Origin: Paraconexibacter sp040581415
GTDB taxonomy: Bacteria; Actinomycetota; Thermoleophilia; Solirubrobacterales; Solirubrobacteraceae
Length of the DNA stretch: 64,000 nucleotides
Reading direction: 5' to 3'
Assembly: GCF_040581415.1 (NCBI RefSeq)
Contig: NZ_CP114014.1
Coordinates: 744,001 to 808,000, forward strand
The position numbers and the translations under genes were made by a program. This document shows, piece after piece, positions 51,272-58,714 of this stretch; positions within the stretch are counted from its first letter, which is position 1, and every line of letters starts with the position of its first letter. A model generated the notes under the pieces. That model was not told the DNA's origin. It did no database searches and worked only from the letters and a program-made list of their open reading frames with translations.

Positions 51272-52243
51272 TCAGTCGGCCGGTCGGGCGGGGAGCAATC
51301 GAGGGGCGAGCCGGACGTAGGCGACCATGCCGAGGACTTCGACCAGGGTCTGGGTGACGATGACGACGGCAGTCAGCGTGTACCGGTCAGGGAGGGAGAG
51401 TGCGAGCGGGAGCACGACGAGCGAGTTGCGGGTCGCGCCGGTGAAGAGCAGCGCGCGGCCGACGGGAGCGCTCAGTCGCAGGGTGCGGGCTGCCTGTCGG
51501 CCGATGACGGCCATTGCGAGCAAGAACGCGGCGTAGAGCGGGACGACGCCGGCGATCTGACCCAGGTCGTCTTGGACGCGCGGGGTCTGGGAGGCGACGA
51601 CGACGACGAGCGTCGCTGCCATCAGGGCGACAGGCGTGAGGTCCAGGGCGGCCTTGATGTGGGCTGCGGACGGTGATCGAGCGGCCGCGCTCTCCGTCGC
51701 CCAGGCTAGGGCGAGCGGGGCGACGATGAGGATGAGGAACGCCTCCAGGAAGGGACCGGGCTCGACGATGTCGGCGAGGTCTGAGCCCAGAAACAGCCAG
51801 AGGTACATGGGGAGCAACGCCATCTGCGCGAGCATCAGCAGCGGGGCAGCGGCGAGCAGTCGTCGCTCGTCGCCGCCGGCCAGGCGCGTGAAGACGATGA
51901 CGTAGTCGATGCACGGGGTGAGGAGGACCATCAGGATGCCGAGTTGGACGGCCTGCCCGCCGGGGGCGAGGAGGCTGAGTGCGTAGGCGATCGGGGGGAC
52001 GATCACGAAGTTGACGGTGATGACGGCGACGAGGAAGCGGCGGTCGTTGAACGCTGAGCGCAGCTCGGGGAATGGCACCTGCAGGAACGTGACGTACAGC
52101 AGGGCGCCGAGGACGGGGTAGATAAGCGTCTCGAACGCGGCCTCGCTGCCGGGGGCGACCACTCCGGTCAGACCACCGGCGGCGACAGCGAGGAGGTAGA
52201 TGGGGACCTGGTGGCGCTCAAGGCGCTCGCCCAGCGCCATCAT
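51272..52243 (-). CDS. arsenite/bile-acid:sodium symporter (BASS) superfamily permease
   Basis: This 323-residue protein has ten hydrophobic segments and blocks typical of the ACR3/BASS superfamily: LGALLYVTFLQVPF in the third helix, LLTPCIDYVIVFTRLAGGD with the conserved Cys in helix 4, and TGATRNSLVVLPLAL. ACR3 proteins export arsenite or antimonite. The Cys in helix 4 supports that use, but a general anion symporter is possible. The ATG overlaps the MerR stop (ATGA) and directly follows a (GGGGCC)6 repeat on the coding strand. It is the last gene of the MerR-permease operon. Confidence 0.82.
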   Translation of the reverse strand: MMALGERLERHQVPIYLLAVAAGGLTGVVAPGSEAAFETLIYPVLGALLYVTFLQVPFPELRSAFNDRRFLVAVITVNFVIVPPIAYALSLLAPGGQAVQLGILMVLLTPCIDYVIVFTRLAGGDERRLLAAAPLLMLAQMALLPMYLWLFLGSDLADIVEPGPFLEAFLILIVAPLALAWATESAAARSPSAAHIKAALDLTPVALMAATLVVVVASQTPRVQDDLGQIAGVVPLYAAFLLAMAVIGRQAARTLRLSAPVGRALLFTGATRNSLVVLPLALSLPDRYTLTAVVIVTQTLVEVLGMVAYVRLAPRLLPARPAD

Positions 52244-52713
52244 TCCCCGGCCCCGGCCCCGGCCCCGGCCCCGGCCCCGGCCCCGAGCGGAGCGGGAGGG
52301 TCGGTGGTGAATGGGTGCGGGGCGCGGAGAAACGAGCAGCCAGTGGCCTGGTCGGGCAGCGCGTCGAGCCGCTCAAAGCCGTCGGCGAACCGTCGCTCGA
52401 GCGCCCGCAGCTCTTGGATCTGCCGCAGCGTGGCGGCGACCTGGTCGACCAGTTGCTCGCGCAGCTCACGCCTGACGGTGGAGCACGGCCCCTTGTCCCG
52501 CGCCCGCAGCACATCGGCGACCCGGCCCAGCGGGACCCCGAGGCGCTCAATCGCCAGAACGAACTCGAGCCGGTCGCGGACGGCGTTGTCGTAGACGCGA
52601 TAGCCGGACGAGGTGCGGCCGGGTTCGAGGAGGCCGATCCGCTCGGAGTAACGAGGCGTCGAGACGGGCACGCCGCTGGCGGCGGCGGCCTCTGAGATTT
52701 GAAGCGCGGTCAC
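52240..52713 (-). CDS. MerR family regulator with Gly-Ala repeat tail
   Basis: This 157-residue protein has the MerR head (VTALQISEAAAASGVPVSTPRYSERIGLL, wing SSGYRVYDNAV) and a dimerisation helix. STVRRELREQLVDQVAATL carries none of the usual metal cysteines apart from PCSTV and GCSFL. The C-terminus is a (Gly-Ala)6 run encoded by six CCCCGG units. GTG 52713 is chosen because the MerR fold starts there; upstream in-frame sequence holds an operator-like palindrome. It is coupled to the permease gene. Confidence 0.82.
   Translation of the reverse strand: MTALQISEAAAASGVPVSTPRYSERIGLLEPGRTSSGYRVYDNAVRDRLEFVLAIERLGVPLGRVADVLRARDKGPCSTVRRELREQLVDQVAATLRQIQELRALERRFADGFERLDALPDQATGCSFLRAPHPFTTDPPAPLGAGAGAGAGAGAGE
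52245..52285. repeat. hexanucleotide tandem repeat (CCCCGG)6
   Basis: Six exact CCCCGG units plus CCCCG lie between 52245 and 52285. On the coding (minus) strand this reads (GGGGCC)n. It encodes the Gly-Ala tail of the MerR regulator and ends two bases before the permease ATG. Changes in unit number would stay in frame, and the G-rich transcript could fold into a quadruplex at the permease ribosome site. Confidence 0.9.
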
Positions 52714-52753
52714 GCCCGGCACGCTAAACGCTGCACCCAGGTACGAGGTCAAG

Positions 52754-52772
52754 CGAGCCGGGCAACGGCTCG
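52754..52772. repeat. hairpin between the CSCSC-protein gene and the MerR gene
   Basis: CGAGCCG (52754-52760) pairs with CGGCTCG (52766-52772) around GGCAA, a perfect seven-base stem. It lies in the 144-base gap between two leftward genes and may limit read-through. Confidence 0.45.
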
Positions 52773-52796
52773 GCGTCATGTGACGCGTAGCGTCAC
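52773..52796. promoter_or_regulatory. operator-like palindrome cluster upstream of the MerR gene
   Basis: GCGTCA TG TGACGC (52773-52786) and GTGACGC GTA GCGTCAC (52780-52796) are two perfect, overlapping palindromes built from the same TGACGC element in alternating orientation. They lie 60-84 bases upstream of the MerR start codon. The spacing suggests a regulator binding site, though not a classical MerR dyad. Confidence 0.45.
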
Positions 52797-52857
52797 GGGC
52801 GCCGATCACGACCCGGGCAGACTCGAGCACGTCAGCGGCCACCCGCGCGGTCGCGCA

Positions 52858-53454
52858 TCAACAGCTGCAGCTGCAGCTGCCGGTGCCGCTGGCGCCCTTG
52901 CGGCGCTGCACTCCGAGGCCTACGCCGACCGCGACGAGGACTGCGGCTGCGATCCCGAACCAGCCGCCGATCATGGCGCCGGCTACAGCGCCGAGGACCG
53001 CTGGGCCGACGGCGCAGCACAGCACCATCAAGACGCTGGCGCCGGCGACCGCGGCGCCGCTCTTGCCGACTACCTTGACCGGCACCCGCGACGTCCGGAG
53101 AGGGCGCTCCGGGCCGCGGAACGCGTCGACGAGATCCTCGATGACAACAGCTGCGTCGGCTGGCCCGTCGATCGTCAGCTTCACCTCGTTGGGCTCGTCC
53201 ACTACCTTCATGTGCAGGAAGGCGCAGCACTCCTCCTCCGCTGCGGCGATCGCCGCGACGCGGTCGCGACCTCCCGGAACGGCCGTGAAACGCAGCTCGG
53301 CGTGGGCGCCGTCCCGACGGGAGTCGATCAGCGCCTCGGCACCGAGCGCGGTCATCTGCGCGAGCCGCTCGGCGTAGTCGCGGGCGTCAAGCGAGCACGC
53401 GATCGGCGTCGCATCCGGGGTGCGGTGGGAGGGGGAGATCCTCAGCTCGGTCAT
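52858..53454 (-). CDS. two-part membrane protein with C-terminal CSCSC metal-binding tail
   Basis: This 198-residue protein has a soluble N-terminal part of about 115 residues, including AAAEEECCAFLHM with a CC pair and DGPADAAVVIEDLVDAF, followed by one or two membrane helices (about 135-185, LMVLCCAVGPAVLGAVAGAM). It ends in GTGSCSCSC. The soluble part resembles small proteins found beside MerR-type metal regulators. The CC pairs and CSCSC tail suggest binding of a soft metal (Hg, Cu, Cd, As). It diverges from the second MerR gene across 45 bases that contain a perfect dyad. Confidence 0.7.
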   Translation of the reverse strand: MTELRISPSHRTPDATPIACSLDARDYAERLAQMTALGAEALIDSRRDGAHAELRFTAVPGGRDRVAAIAAAEEECCAFLHMKVVDEPNEVKLTIDGPADAAVVIEDLVDAFRGPERPLRTSRVPVKVVGKSGAAVAGASVLMVLCCAVGPAVLGAVAGAMIGGWFGIAAAVLVAVGVGLGVQRRKGASGTGSCSCSC

Positions 53455-53461
53455 GCCGCTA

Positions 53462-53493
53462 CCTTGCACCTTGAACCCATGTTCAAGTCAAGG
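53462..53493. promoter_or_regulatory. MerR-type operator between the CSCSC-protein and MerR genes
   Basis: CTTGAAC (53470-53476) and GTTCAAG (53481-53487) form a perfect seven-base dyad around CCAT, and outer CCTTG/CAAGG arms (53462-53466, 53489-53493) extend it. On the minus strand TTGACT is followed after 19 bases by CAAGGT, the long spacer typical of MerR-activated promoters. The regulator's probable GTG start lies just right of it. Confidence 0.6.
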
Positions 53494-53499
53494 ACCAAA

Positions 53500-53958
53500 G
53501 TGACGACCGCCGAAACGCGTTTGACGATCGGGCAGCTCGCCGCCCGCTTCGATCTCAACACCTCCGCGATCCGCTACTACGAACGCCAAGGCGTCCTCCC
53601 CCCGCCCGAGCGCGTCTCCGGCCAGCGCCGCTACGGCCCCGACGCGATCCGGCGCTTGGAAGTGCTCGAGATCGCCAAACGCGGCGGCTTCACGCTTGAC
53701 GAGGCGCGGCTGCTCCTGGATCAAGCCGCCGCAGACAGTCTCGCGTTCGAAGCGATCCGCGACCTCGCCGAGCGAAAGCTCCCCGAGATCGACGCCCTGA
53801 TCCGCCGCGCCCAGGCGATGCGCGGCTGGCTCACCACGGCAACCGACTGCTCATGCGCGAGCCTTGACGTCTGCGCGCTTTTCACCGCGAGCACCGAACT
53901 ACAGCACAACCCCATCACCGTCACACAGGTTGCCGGCAGCGCCCACCGGTCCGCGTAG
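53500..53958 (+). CDS. MerR family regulator with C-terminal CxC-x5-C site
   Basis: This 152-residue MerR protein has the DNA-binding head LTIGQLAARFDLNTSAIRYYERQGVLP, a dimerisation helix and a C-terminal cluster DCSCASLDVCALF (C-x-C-x5-C), like the metal or Fe-S cysteines of SoxR-type and metal-sensing MerR proteins. I choose GTG 53500 because AAGGA lies six bases before it and the operator dyad would then lie upstream; the ATG at 53479 falls inside that dyad. It probably senses a thiophilic metal and activates the divergent CSCSC-protein gene. Confidence 0.85.
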   Translation: MTTAETRLTIGQLAARFDLNTSAIRYYERQGVLPPPERVSGQRRYGPDAIRRLEVLEIAKRGGFTLDEARLLLDQAAADSLAFEAIRDLAERKLPEIDALIRRAQAMRGWLTTATDCSCASLDVCALFTASTELQHNPITVTQVAGSAHRSA

Positions 53959-53995
53959 CTCAGGCCGGTCGACGCTGATCTGCGAGGGTCGTCCG

Positions 53996-54781
53996 ATGAG
54001 CCAGCTCGCTTTCGACGAACGCGCCGGCCAGGAGCTCGAGGAGCTCTACCGCACCCGCGACGCCGTCCGCCGCCGATCACTCGCCCGCAGCGCGCTGAGA
54101 GCCGCCCCCGGCGAGCACATCATCGACGTCGGCTGCGGGCCCGGATTCACCACCGCCGAACTGCTCCTCGACATCGGCGTGAACGGATCGGTGACCGGCG
54201 TCGACAGCAGCCCGCAGATGCTGGCGCTCGCCGAGGCCCGCTGCGCTCAGCACTCGAACGTCCAGCTGCACCCCGGCCAAGCGACATCGCTGCCCGCAGC
54301 ATCCGGCCGCTTCGACGGCGCGATCTGCGTCCAAGTGCTCGAGTACGTCCCCGACATCGCCGCCGCGCTCGCCGAACTGCACCGCGTCCTGCGCCCCGGT
54401 GGCCGCGTCGTCGTCTGGGACATCGACTGGACCACCGTCTCCTGGCACACGACAGACACCGACCGCATGCGCCGCGCGCTCGACGCATGGGACGAGCACC
54501 TCACCCACCCCGCGCTTCCTCGAACTCTCGCCTCGCGCATGACCCAGGCCGGCTTCGACAACGTCCAGATGCAGGCACACCCGTTCGCTGCCGCCGGCCC
54601 CATGGATCCCGACACCTACGGCGCGGGGATCTCCTCACTCATCCGCAACTTCATCGCCGGCCGTAACGGCCTCTCCCACCACGACGCCGAGGACTGGGCC
54701 GCGGAGCAACGCCAACTTGGCGAACGCAATGAGTACTACTTCGCCTGCCTGCAGTTCTGCTTCACCGGCACCCGTCGCTGA
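53996..54781 (+). CDS. class I SAM-dependent methyltransferase (UbiE-like)
   Basis: This 261-residue protein has IIDVGCGPGFTTAELLL (motif I), GVDSSPQMLALAEA (motif II) and LRPGGRVVVWDIDW. It looks like a Methyltransf_11/UbiE enzyme. Next to an arsenite-type permease an arsenite methyltransferase (ArsM) would be expected, but the conserved ArsM cysteine triad is not clear here: the cysteines lie at RCAQH, GAICVQV and FACLQFC. I therefore keep the general call. It follows the MerR gene by 37 bases in the same direction. Confidence 0.8.
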   Translation: MSQLAFDERAGQELEELYRTRDAVRRRSLARSALRAAPGEHIIDVGCGPGFTTAELLLDIGVNGSVTGVDSSPQMLALAEARCAQHSNVQLHPGQATSLPAASGRFDGAICVQVLEYVPDIAAALAELHRVLRPGGRVVVWDIDWTTVSWHTTDTDRMRRALDAWDEHLTHPALPRTLASRMTQAGFDNVQMQAHPFAAAGPMDPDTYGAGISSLIRNFIAGRNGLSHHDAEDWAAEQRQLGERNEYYFACLQFCFTGTRR

Positions 54782-54846
54782 CACGTGACGAGATTCCGCG
54801 TCGTACGCTCTGGCAGTCTGAACACACGACGCGGCTTCCCTCACGC

Positions 54847-54927
54847 TTAGCGGAACCGCTTGTTCGTCGACGGAGAGTCCGGGAGCCCTGCGGGGCCGTA
54901 GATGGCCGCGTTGTCGCGGTTCTCCAT
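54847..54927 (-). CDS. very small open frame or gene remnant (26 residues)
   Basis: From ATG 54927 the frame reads MENRDNAAIYG, then PAGLPDSPSTNKRFR and TAA. Nearly all third bases are G or C, as in real genes here, and the open frame extends about 44 codons upstream without any start codon. It could be the 3' end of a decayed gene or a short peptide gene. There is no ribosome site before the ATG. I recognise no family. Confidence 0.3.
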   Translation of the reverse strand: MENRDNAAIYGPAGLPDSPSTNKRFR

Positions 54928-54986
54928 CTGCCGCGCGCCACAGGCGTCAAGCGAAGGCGGTAGGGCATGACGACGCCGCGGCGATT

Positions 54987-55019
54987 GATCGAAGGGCCGT
55001 TCGCGTTCGTCTTTCGGAC
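54987..55019 (-). promoter_or_regulatory. bipartite motif, copy D (upstream of second PucR gene)
   Basis: On the minus strand GTCCGAAAGACGAACGC is followed by a CCCTTCGATC half. The first half matches the prmA copy (GTCCGAAGGATCAACGC) at 14 of 17 bases; the second half is closer to the 49.4 kb copy. It lies 186 bases before the PucR start. Confidence 0.35.
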
Positions 55020-55204
55020 GAAACCCGTAGCGGTCCTTGCGCAGCGCGAGAGGCCGCAGCTAGGGTCGATCGCTCACGGAGGCGACGGACCCGCAGCGTC
55101 GCGGGCGGAAGCGAGGGTGCGCACATGCTGACGGATGTCTGGCGGTCTCACCGCACGGGCGTCTGCCGTCCCGGAATCGTTCCCGGGCGTATCCGGGACA
55201 CACG

Positions 55205-56461
55205 GTGACCGCGACCCCGGGATACGCGGCGCCGCTGTCGGCTGCGGGCGCGCGGCTGGTCGGAGGGCTCGAGTCGCGGACGGTCGAGACGGCGCGCGAC
55301 GCGACCCACGCGATCTTCGACGAGATCCCGGCCTACGCGGCATCGCACAGCGAGCGCTTCTTCTCCGATGTGTGCCAACACGTGGAGCGCAACATCGCGA
55401 CGCTGATCTGCACCCTGCGGCGAGGCGGACCGCCGACCGAGGAGGAGCTGGTGTTCCTGCGTGCGCCGACCGCCCGTCGCGCGCAGCATGAGATCGCGCT
55501 CGACGAGTTCCTTCACGCCTTCCGGATCGGCTTGCGGCACATCTGGCGCTCGCTGGTCCGTGACGCCGACGACGACGAGTCGCGGGCGGTGGCGCTGACG
55601 CTCGTTGACCCGGTCGCCGAGTACATCAACATCGCTTCGACGCGCGTCGCTGAGGTCTACCTCGAGGTCGAGCAGCTGCTGCTGGCCGAGGGTGAGCGCG
55701 TGCGGCGCGACGTGCTCGAGGATCTGCTCGGCGCTGCCGGGGTCCGTCCCGGCCCGCGGGCTGAGGCGTTGGGGGCCGCCGGCCTCTCGACCGGGGCGAG
55801 CTTCGTCGTCGTCAGCGCCCTCGCGGACCGGCGCATGGAGCCGAGTACGCTGCGGACCGCCGCGACGGCCATCGGCCGCGTCGTCGCCCGCAACACGGCG
55901 CCGCTCGCCGTCCAACGTGGTGACGAAATCGTCGCGGTGCTGCCGGTCGGACCGGGATGCGGACGGGCGGTGGCCGACGCGCTGGATGCGCTAAGAGCCC
56001 GCCTCGCCGCCGAGGACATGCCGCTCCGCATCGGTGTGAGCACGATCGTCACCGGCCTGGTGCAGGCCCCGGCCGCCTACCGCGAGGCGTGCGTGGCCCG
56101 GGCCATGAGCAGCGAGGCCAGGCACGTCATGTGCCTCTGCGGCATCACGGCGTTCGACTACCTGACGCTCACGGGGGACGGCACCGCCGCTCGGATGGTC
56201 GCTCCCGAGATCGCGGCGTTCGTCGCCGAAGACCTCGCAGCCGGCGGCGTCCTCACCGACACACTGCTGGCCTACGCCGCCGCCGACCTCAACGTCAAGC
56301 TCACAGCGGAGCGTCTGTTCGTGCACGTCAACACCGCCCACAAGCGGCTCGCGCGAATCGCCGAGCGCAGTGGGCGGGACCTGCGTCGGCTGAACGACGT
56401 GATCGAGCTGCTGATCGCGATCAAGCTCGCCGCCGCCGCCGCCGGGCGGTCGTCCGGCTAG
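55205..56461 (+). CDS. PucR/CdaR-type helix-turn-helix regulator
   Basis: This 418-residue protein has an N-terminal helical sensor region (ESRTVETARDATHAIFDEIPAYA), a central degenerate cyclase-like domain and a C-terminal PucR helix-turn-helix (NVKLTAERLFVHVNTAHKRLARI). It has the same build as the regulator at 47.6 kb. It lies 558 bases before prmA in the same direction, with only a small oppositely oriented gene between, so it is the most likely activator of the monooxygenase operon. The GTG start at 55205 lacks a good ribosome site and is uncertain by a few codons. Confidence 0.86.
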   Translation: MTATPGYAAPLSAAGARLVGGLESRTVETARDATHAIFDEIPAYAASHSERFFSDVCQHVERNIATLICTLRRGGPPTEEELVFLRAPTARRAQHEIALDEFLHAFRIGLRHIWRSLVRDADDDESRAVALTLVDPVAEYINIASTRVAEVYLEVEQLLLAEGERVRRDVLEDLLGAAGVRPGPRAEALGAAGLSTGASFVVVSALADRRMEPSTLRTAATAIGRVVARNTAPLAVQRGDEIVAVLPVGPGCGRAVADALDALRARLAAEDMPLRIGVSTIVTGLVQAPAAYREACVARAMSSEARHVMCLCGITAFDYLTLTGDGTAARMVAPEIAAFVAEDLAAGGVLTDTLLAYAAADLNVKLTAERLFVHVNTAHKRLARIAERSGRDLRRLNDVIELLIAIKLAAAAAGRSSG

Positions 56462-56718
56462 GCCGCCTGAAGGAAGTACGTCGTCATCATCGACGTCAGC
56501 ATGGCGAACCCGGCCAGCCCGACGACGCCGACCGGGAGCAGGACGGCGAACCGGATGCGGCGGCCGCGTGCGGCCTGTGCCGCACGCCGCTCCGCGGTGC
56601 GGCGGATGGCTACTGCCATCGACGCGCTTCCGCCCGCCGCGAACGCGGGCTGTACCTCGGCGGAGGCGCGGTCGAGATCGGCGAGCAGGGTGTTGTCGTT
56701 GCTGGTGACGGTGAGCAT
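56458..56718 (-). CDS. small single-span membrane protein, unknown
   Basis: This 86-residue protein has a soluble helical half (NTLLADLDRASAEVQPAFAAG), a basic patch (RRTAERRAAQAARGRRIR) and one membrane helix (FAVLLPVGVVGLAGFAMLT), so the N-terminus probably faces the cytoplasm. No family is recognised. Its stop overlaps the PucR stop by four bases. The start at ATG 56718 is chosen because the frame upstream crosses the GC-rich leader of prmA. It could be a small regulatory or accessory membrane protein. Confidence 0.55.
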   Translation of the reverse strand: MLTVTSNDNTLLADLDRASAEVQPAFAAGGSASMAVAIRRTAERRAAQAARGRRIRFAVLLPVGVVGLAGFAMLTSMMTTYFLQAA

Positions 56719-57019
56719 GGAAGCGACCGTACGCCGGGTGTTTGCGCCCCGATACGGTGCTCGCGACCACGATTTGTCACCGATCGGTGTAAGTCGCCCA
56801 CACCCAGCGAGGCGGCATGCGCGATAACGCTCGGAAGCGGGCGGCCGGCGGGCATCCAGGGCACCGCAGGCCGACGAGCGCGCCCCGCGCCCGCCCGGGA
56901 GACCGGGCACCCGGCGATATGTCCGAAGGATCAACGCTTATGACCCGATCAGCGGATTGAGCGTGGCGTTGCGTCCGGCGTACGGTCGAACCACCTCTGG
57001 CCGAACCGGGAGAAACGCC
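56719..57019. other. leader and promoter region of the prm operon
   Basis: These 301 bases hold no gene. They carry copy B of the bipartite motif (56921-56950), 70 bases before the prmA start, and further left a short TGTCACCGATCGGTG palindrome-like stretch (about 56775-56790). The region is the presumed control region of the di-iron monooxygenase operon. Confidence 0.5.
56921..56950 (+). promoter_or_regulatory. bipartite motif, copy B (upstream of prmA)
   Basis: GTCCGAAGGA (56921-56930) and TGACCCGATC (56941-56950) are separated by ten bases, as in copy A at 51.0 kb. It lies 70 bases before the prmA start codon, a typical place for an activator site. Which regulator (GAF-LuxR or PucR) reads it is not known. 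Confidence 0.5.
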
Positions 57020-58681
57020 GTGTCCTCGAAGTCCAAGCGCCGCAGCATCACGCAGACCCACGACCGCATCGCGCAGCTGGGGTGGGAGCCGACCTACCAC
57101 GACGCGGTCCCGCGGTACCCGACCCGCTACCACATCCCGTCCAAGTCCAAGGACCCGATGAAGCAGATCATGCGGGAGTACCTCCCAATGGAGCTGGAGA
57201 AGGACGACCGCGTCTACGGCGGCCACGACGCGGCGGTGCGCGCGGACATGCCGAACAAGACGCACGAGCGCTGGCTCGAGATCCTCAAGCCCTTCCTCAC
57301 GGTCACGAACTACGCTGAGATCGGCGCCGGCCGCTGCATGTCGATGCTCATCGACGCGATCCCGTCGAACGAGCTGCGCAACGGCTACCACGTGCAGTAC
57401 ATGGACGAGGTCCGCCACACGGGCATGCAGATGGCCCTCGGCCGCTGGTACGCAAAGCACGCGCCGGATCCGGGCGGCTGGAACCAGATGCAGAAGGCGA
57501 TGCCGCGGGACATCTTCACGCTCGGCGGGATGAACTTCGCCAACCACTTTATGGTCGGCGACCCCATCCAGTGCGCGTTCGCGCTCCAGGTCGTCGCCGA
57601 GACCGCGTTCACCAACGTCGCGTTCGTCGCCCTGCCCGACGTCGCCGCGCGCAACGGCGACTTCACGCTTCCCACCACGTACCTGTCGGTGCAGTCCGAC
57701 GAGGCGCGCCACATCTCCAACGGCTACGCGACGCTGCTGACCGTCCTGCAGGACGACCGGAACATCCCGTTCATCGAGCGGGACCTGCAGCAGGCGTGGT
57801 GGATCAACCACGCGTTCCTGGACGTTTTCACCGCGGTCGTCATGGAGTACTTCTCCAAGGACCGCTCCGACGACGAGTCGTTCCTGAACAAGTGGGACCG
57901 CTGGATCCGCGACGACTGGTACCGCGCCTACATCCTGAAGATGGGCAAGCTTGGCCTGGACATGGATCCGCACATCTTCGAGCGGGCGCGCGAGCGCATC
58001 ACCAAGGGCCTGCATCACAAGATGGCGATGCTCGCGTTCGCGACCTGGCCGATGCACTTCTGGAAGTTCGACGGCCTCGACGAGAAGGACTTCGAGTGGT
58101 TCGAGAGCAAGTACCCCGGCTGGTACAACGAGTACGGCTTCTTCTGGGAGGCCTACCGTGAGCTCGACGATCCGGCTGAGCAGGCGCTGCTGCTCTCGGG
58201 GATGATGTCCGAGGCCCCGCCGTTCTGCTGGACGTGCACGATGCCGGCCCTCATCGACGAGGACATGTGCCACCGGCAGCTGCACGACCGCACGCGGTTC
58301 TACTGCTCCAAGGAGTGCCGCTGGCTCGACGAGTCCAACCCGGGCCGGTACGTCGGCGACCGCAACTACTTCGACCGCTTCCACGGCCAGGACCTGGCGG
58401 ACGTCGTCCAGCAGCTCGAGTTCGTCCGCGCGGACGGCAAGACGCTCATGGGCCAGCCCCACCTGCGGGAAGACGGCAAGTGGACGATCGACGACCTTCG
58501 CAAGATCGCGATGACGGTCGAGAGCCCGAACATCAACACGGCCAAGGCGATGGGCCTGCCGTCCGGCGACTGGTCCTCCGCGTATAAGGAAGGCATCACC
58601 GACGCGACCGGGCGCAACGGCGGACCCGGCCCGGTGCAGGTCAGGCCGCTCGACATCCCACTGCCCCTGACGACCGTCTGA
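57020..58681 (+). CDS. prmA: soluble di-iron monooxygenase hydroxylase large (alpha) subunit, propane-monooxygenase type
   Basis: This 553-residue protein has the full di-iron site of bacterial multicomponent monooxygenases: Glu100 (NYAEIG), Glu130 and His133 (DEVRH), Glu194 (VAETAF), Glu228 and His231 (SDEARH). Late CWTC and YCSKEC pairs form a zinc-ribbon-like element also seen in PrmA/MimA proteins. It is the catalytic subunit that hydroxylates a hydrocarbon with O2. GGGAG precedes GTG 57020. Gene order alpha-reductase-beta-coupling matches actinobacterial prm/mim operons. Sequence suggests a divergent member, so propane is not assured as substrate. Confidence 0.92.
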   Translation: MSSKSKRRSITQTHDRIAQLGWEPTYHDAVPRYPTRYHIPSKSKDPMKQIMREYLPMELEKDDRVYGGHDAAVRADMPNKTHERWLEILKPFLTVTNYAEIGAGRCMSMLIDAIPSNELRNGYHVQYMDEVRHTGMQMALGRWYAKHAPDPGGWNQMQKAMPRDIFTLGGMNFANHFMVGDPIQCAFALQVVAETAFTNVAFVALPDVAARNGDFTLPTTYLSVQSDEARHISNGYATLLTVLQDDRNIPFIERDLQQAWWINHAFLDVFTAVVMEYFSKDRSDDESFLNKWDRWIRDDWYRAYILKMGKLGLDMDPHIFERARERITKGLHHKMAMLAFATWPMHFWKFDGLDEKDFEWFESKYPGWYNEYGFFWEAYRELDDPAEQALLLSGMMSEAPPFCWTCTMPALIDEDMCHRQLHDRTRFYCSKECRWLDESNPGRYVGDRNYFDRFHGQDLADVVQQLEFVRADGKTLMGQPHLREDGKWTIDDLRKIAMTVESPNINTAKAMGLPSGDWSSAYKEGITDATGRNGGPGPVQVRPLDIPLPLTTV

Positions 58682-58714
58682 CGACGGATCGCGACGAGGA
58701 CGAGGAAGACGGCG

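Larger units (their letters stand above)
54782..55204. other. long intergenic stretch with a possible gene remnant and bipartite motif, copy D
   Basis: A minus-strand frame from about 55058 to 54847 is open for nearly 70 codons with no start except an ATG at 54927. Its last part has coding-like third-base G/C. Copy D of the bipartite motif lies at 54987-55019. The rest shows no feature I can name. It separates the metal block from the PucR-prm block. Confidence 0.45.

Noticed and set aside
52245..52285. CRISPR array or other spaced repeat
   Set aside because: The CCCCGG units are directly adjacent with no spacers and lie inside a coding region. No CRISPR array was seen anywhere in the window.
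53996..54781. Arsenite methyltransferase (ArsM) call for the methyltransferase near the permease
   Set aside because: The conserved ArsM cysteines are not present in the expected places, and neighbourhood alone is too weak.
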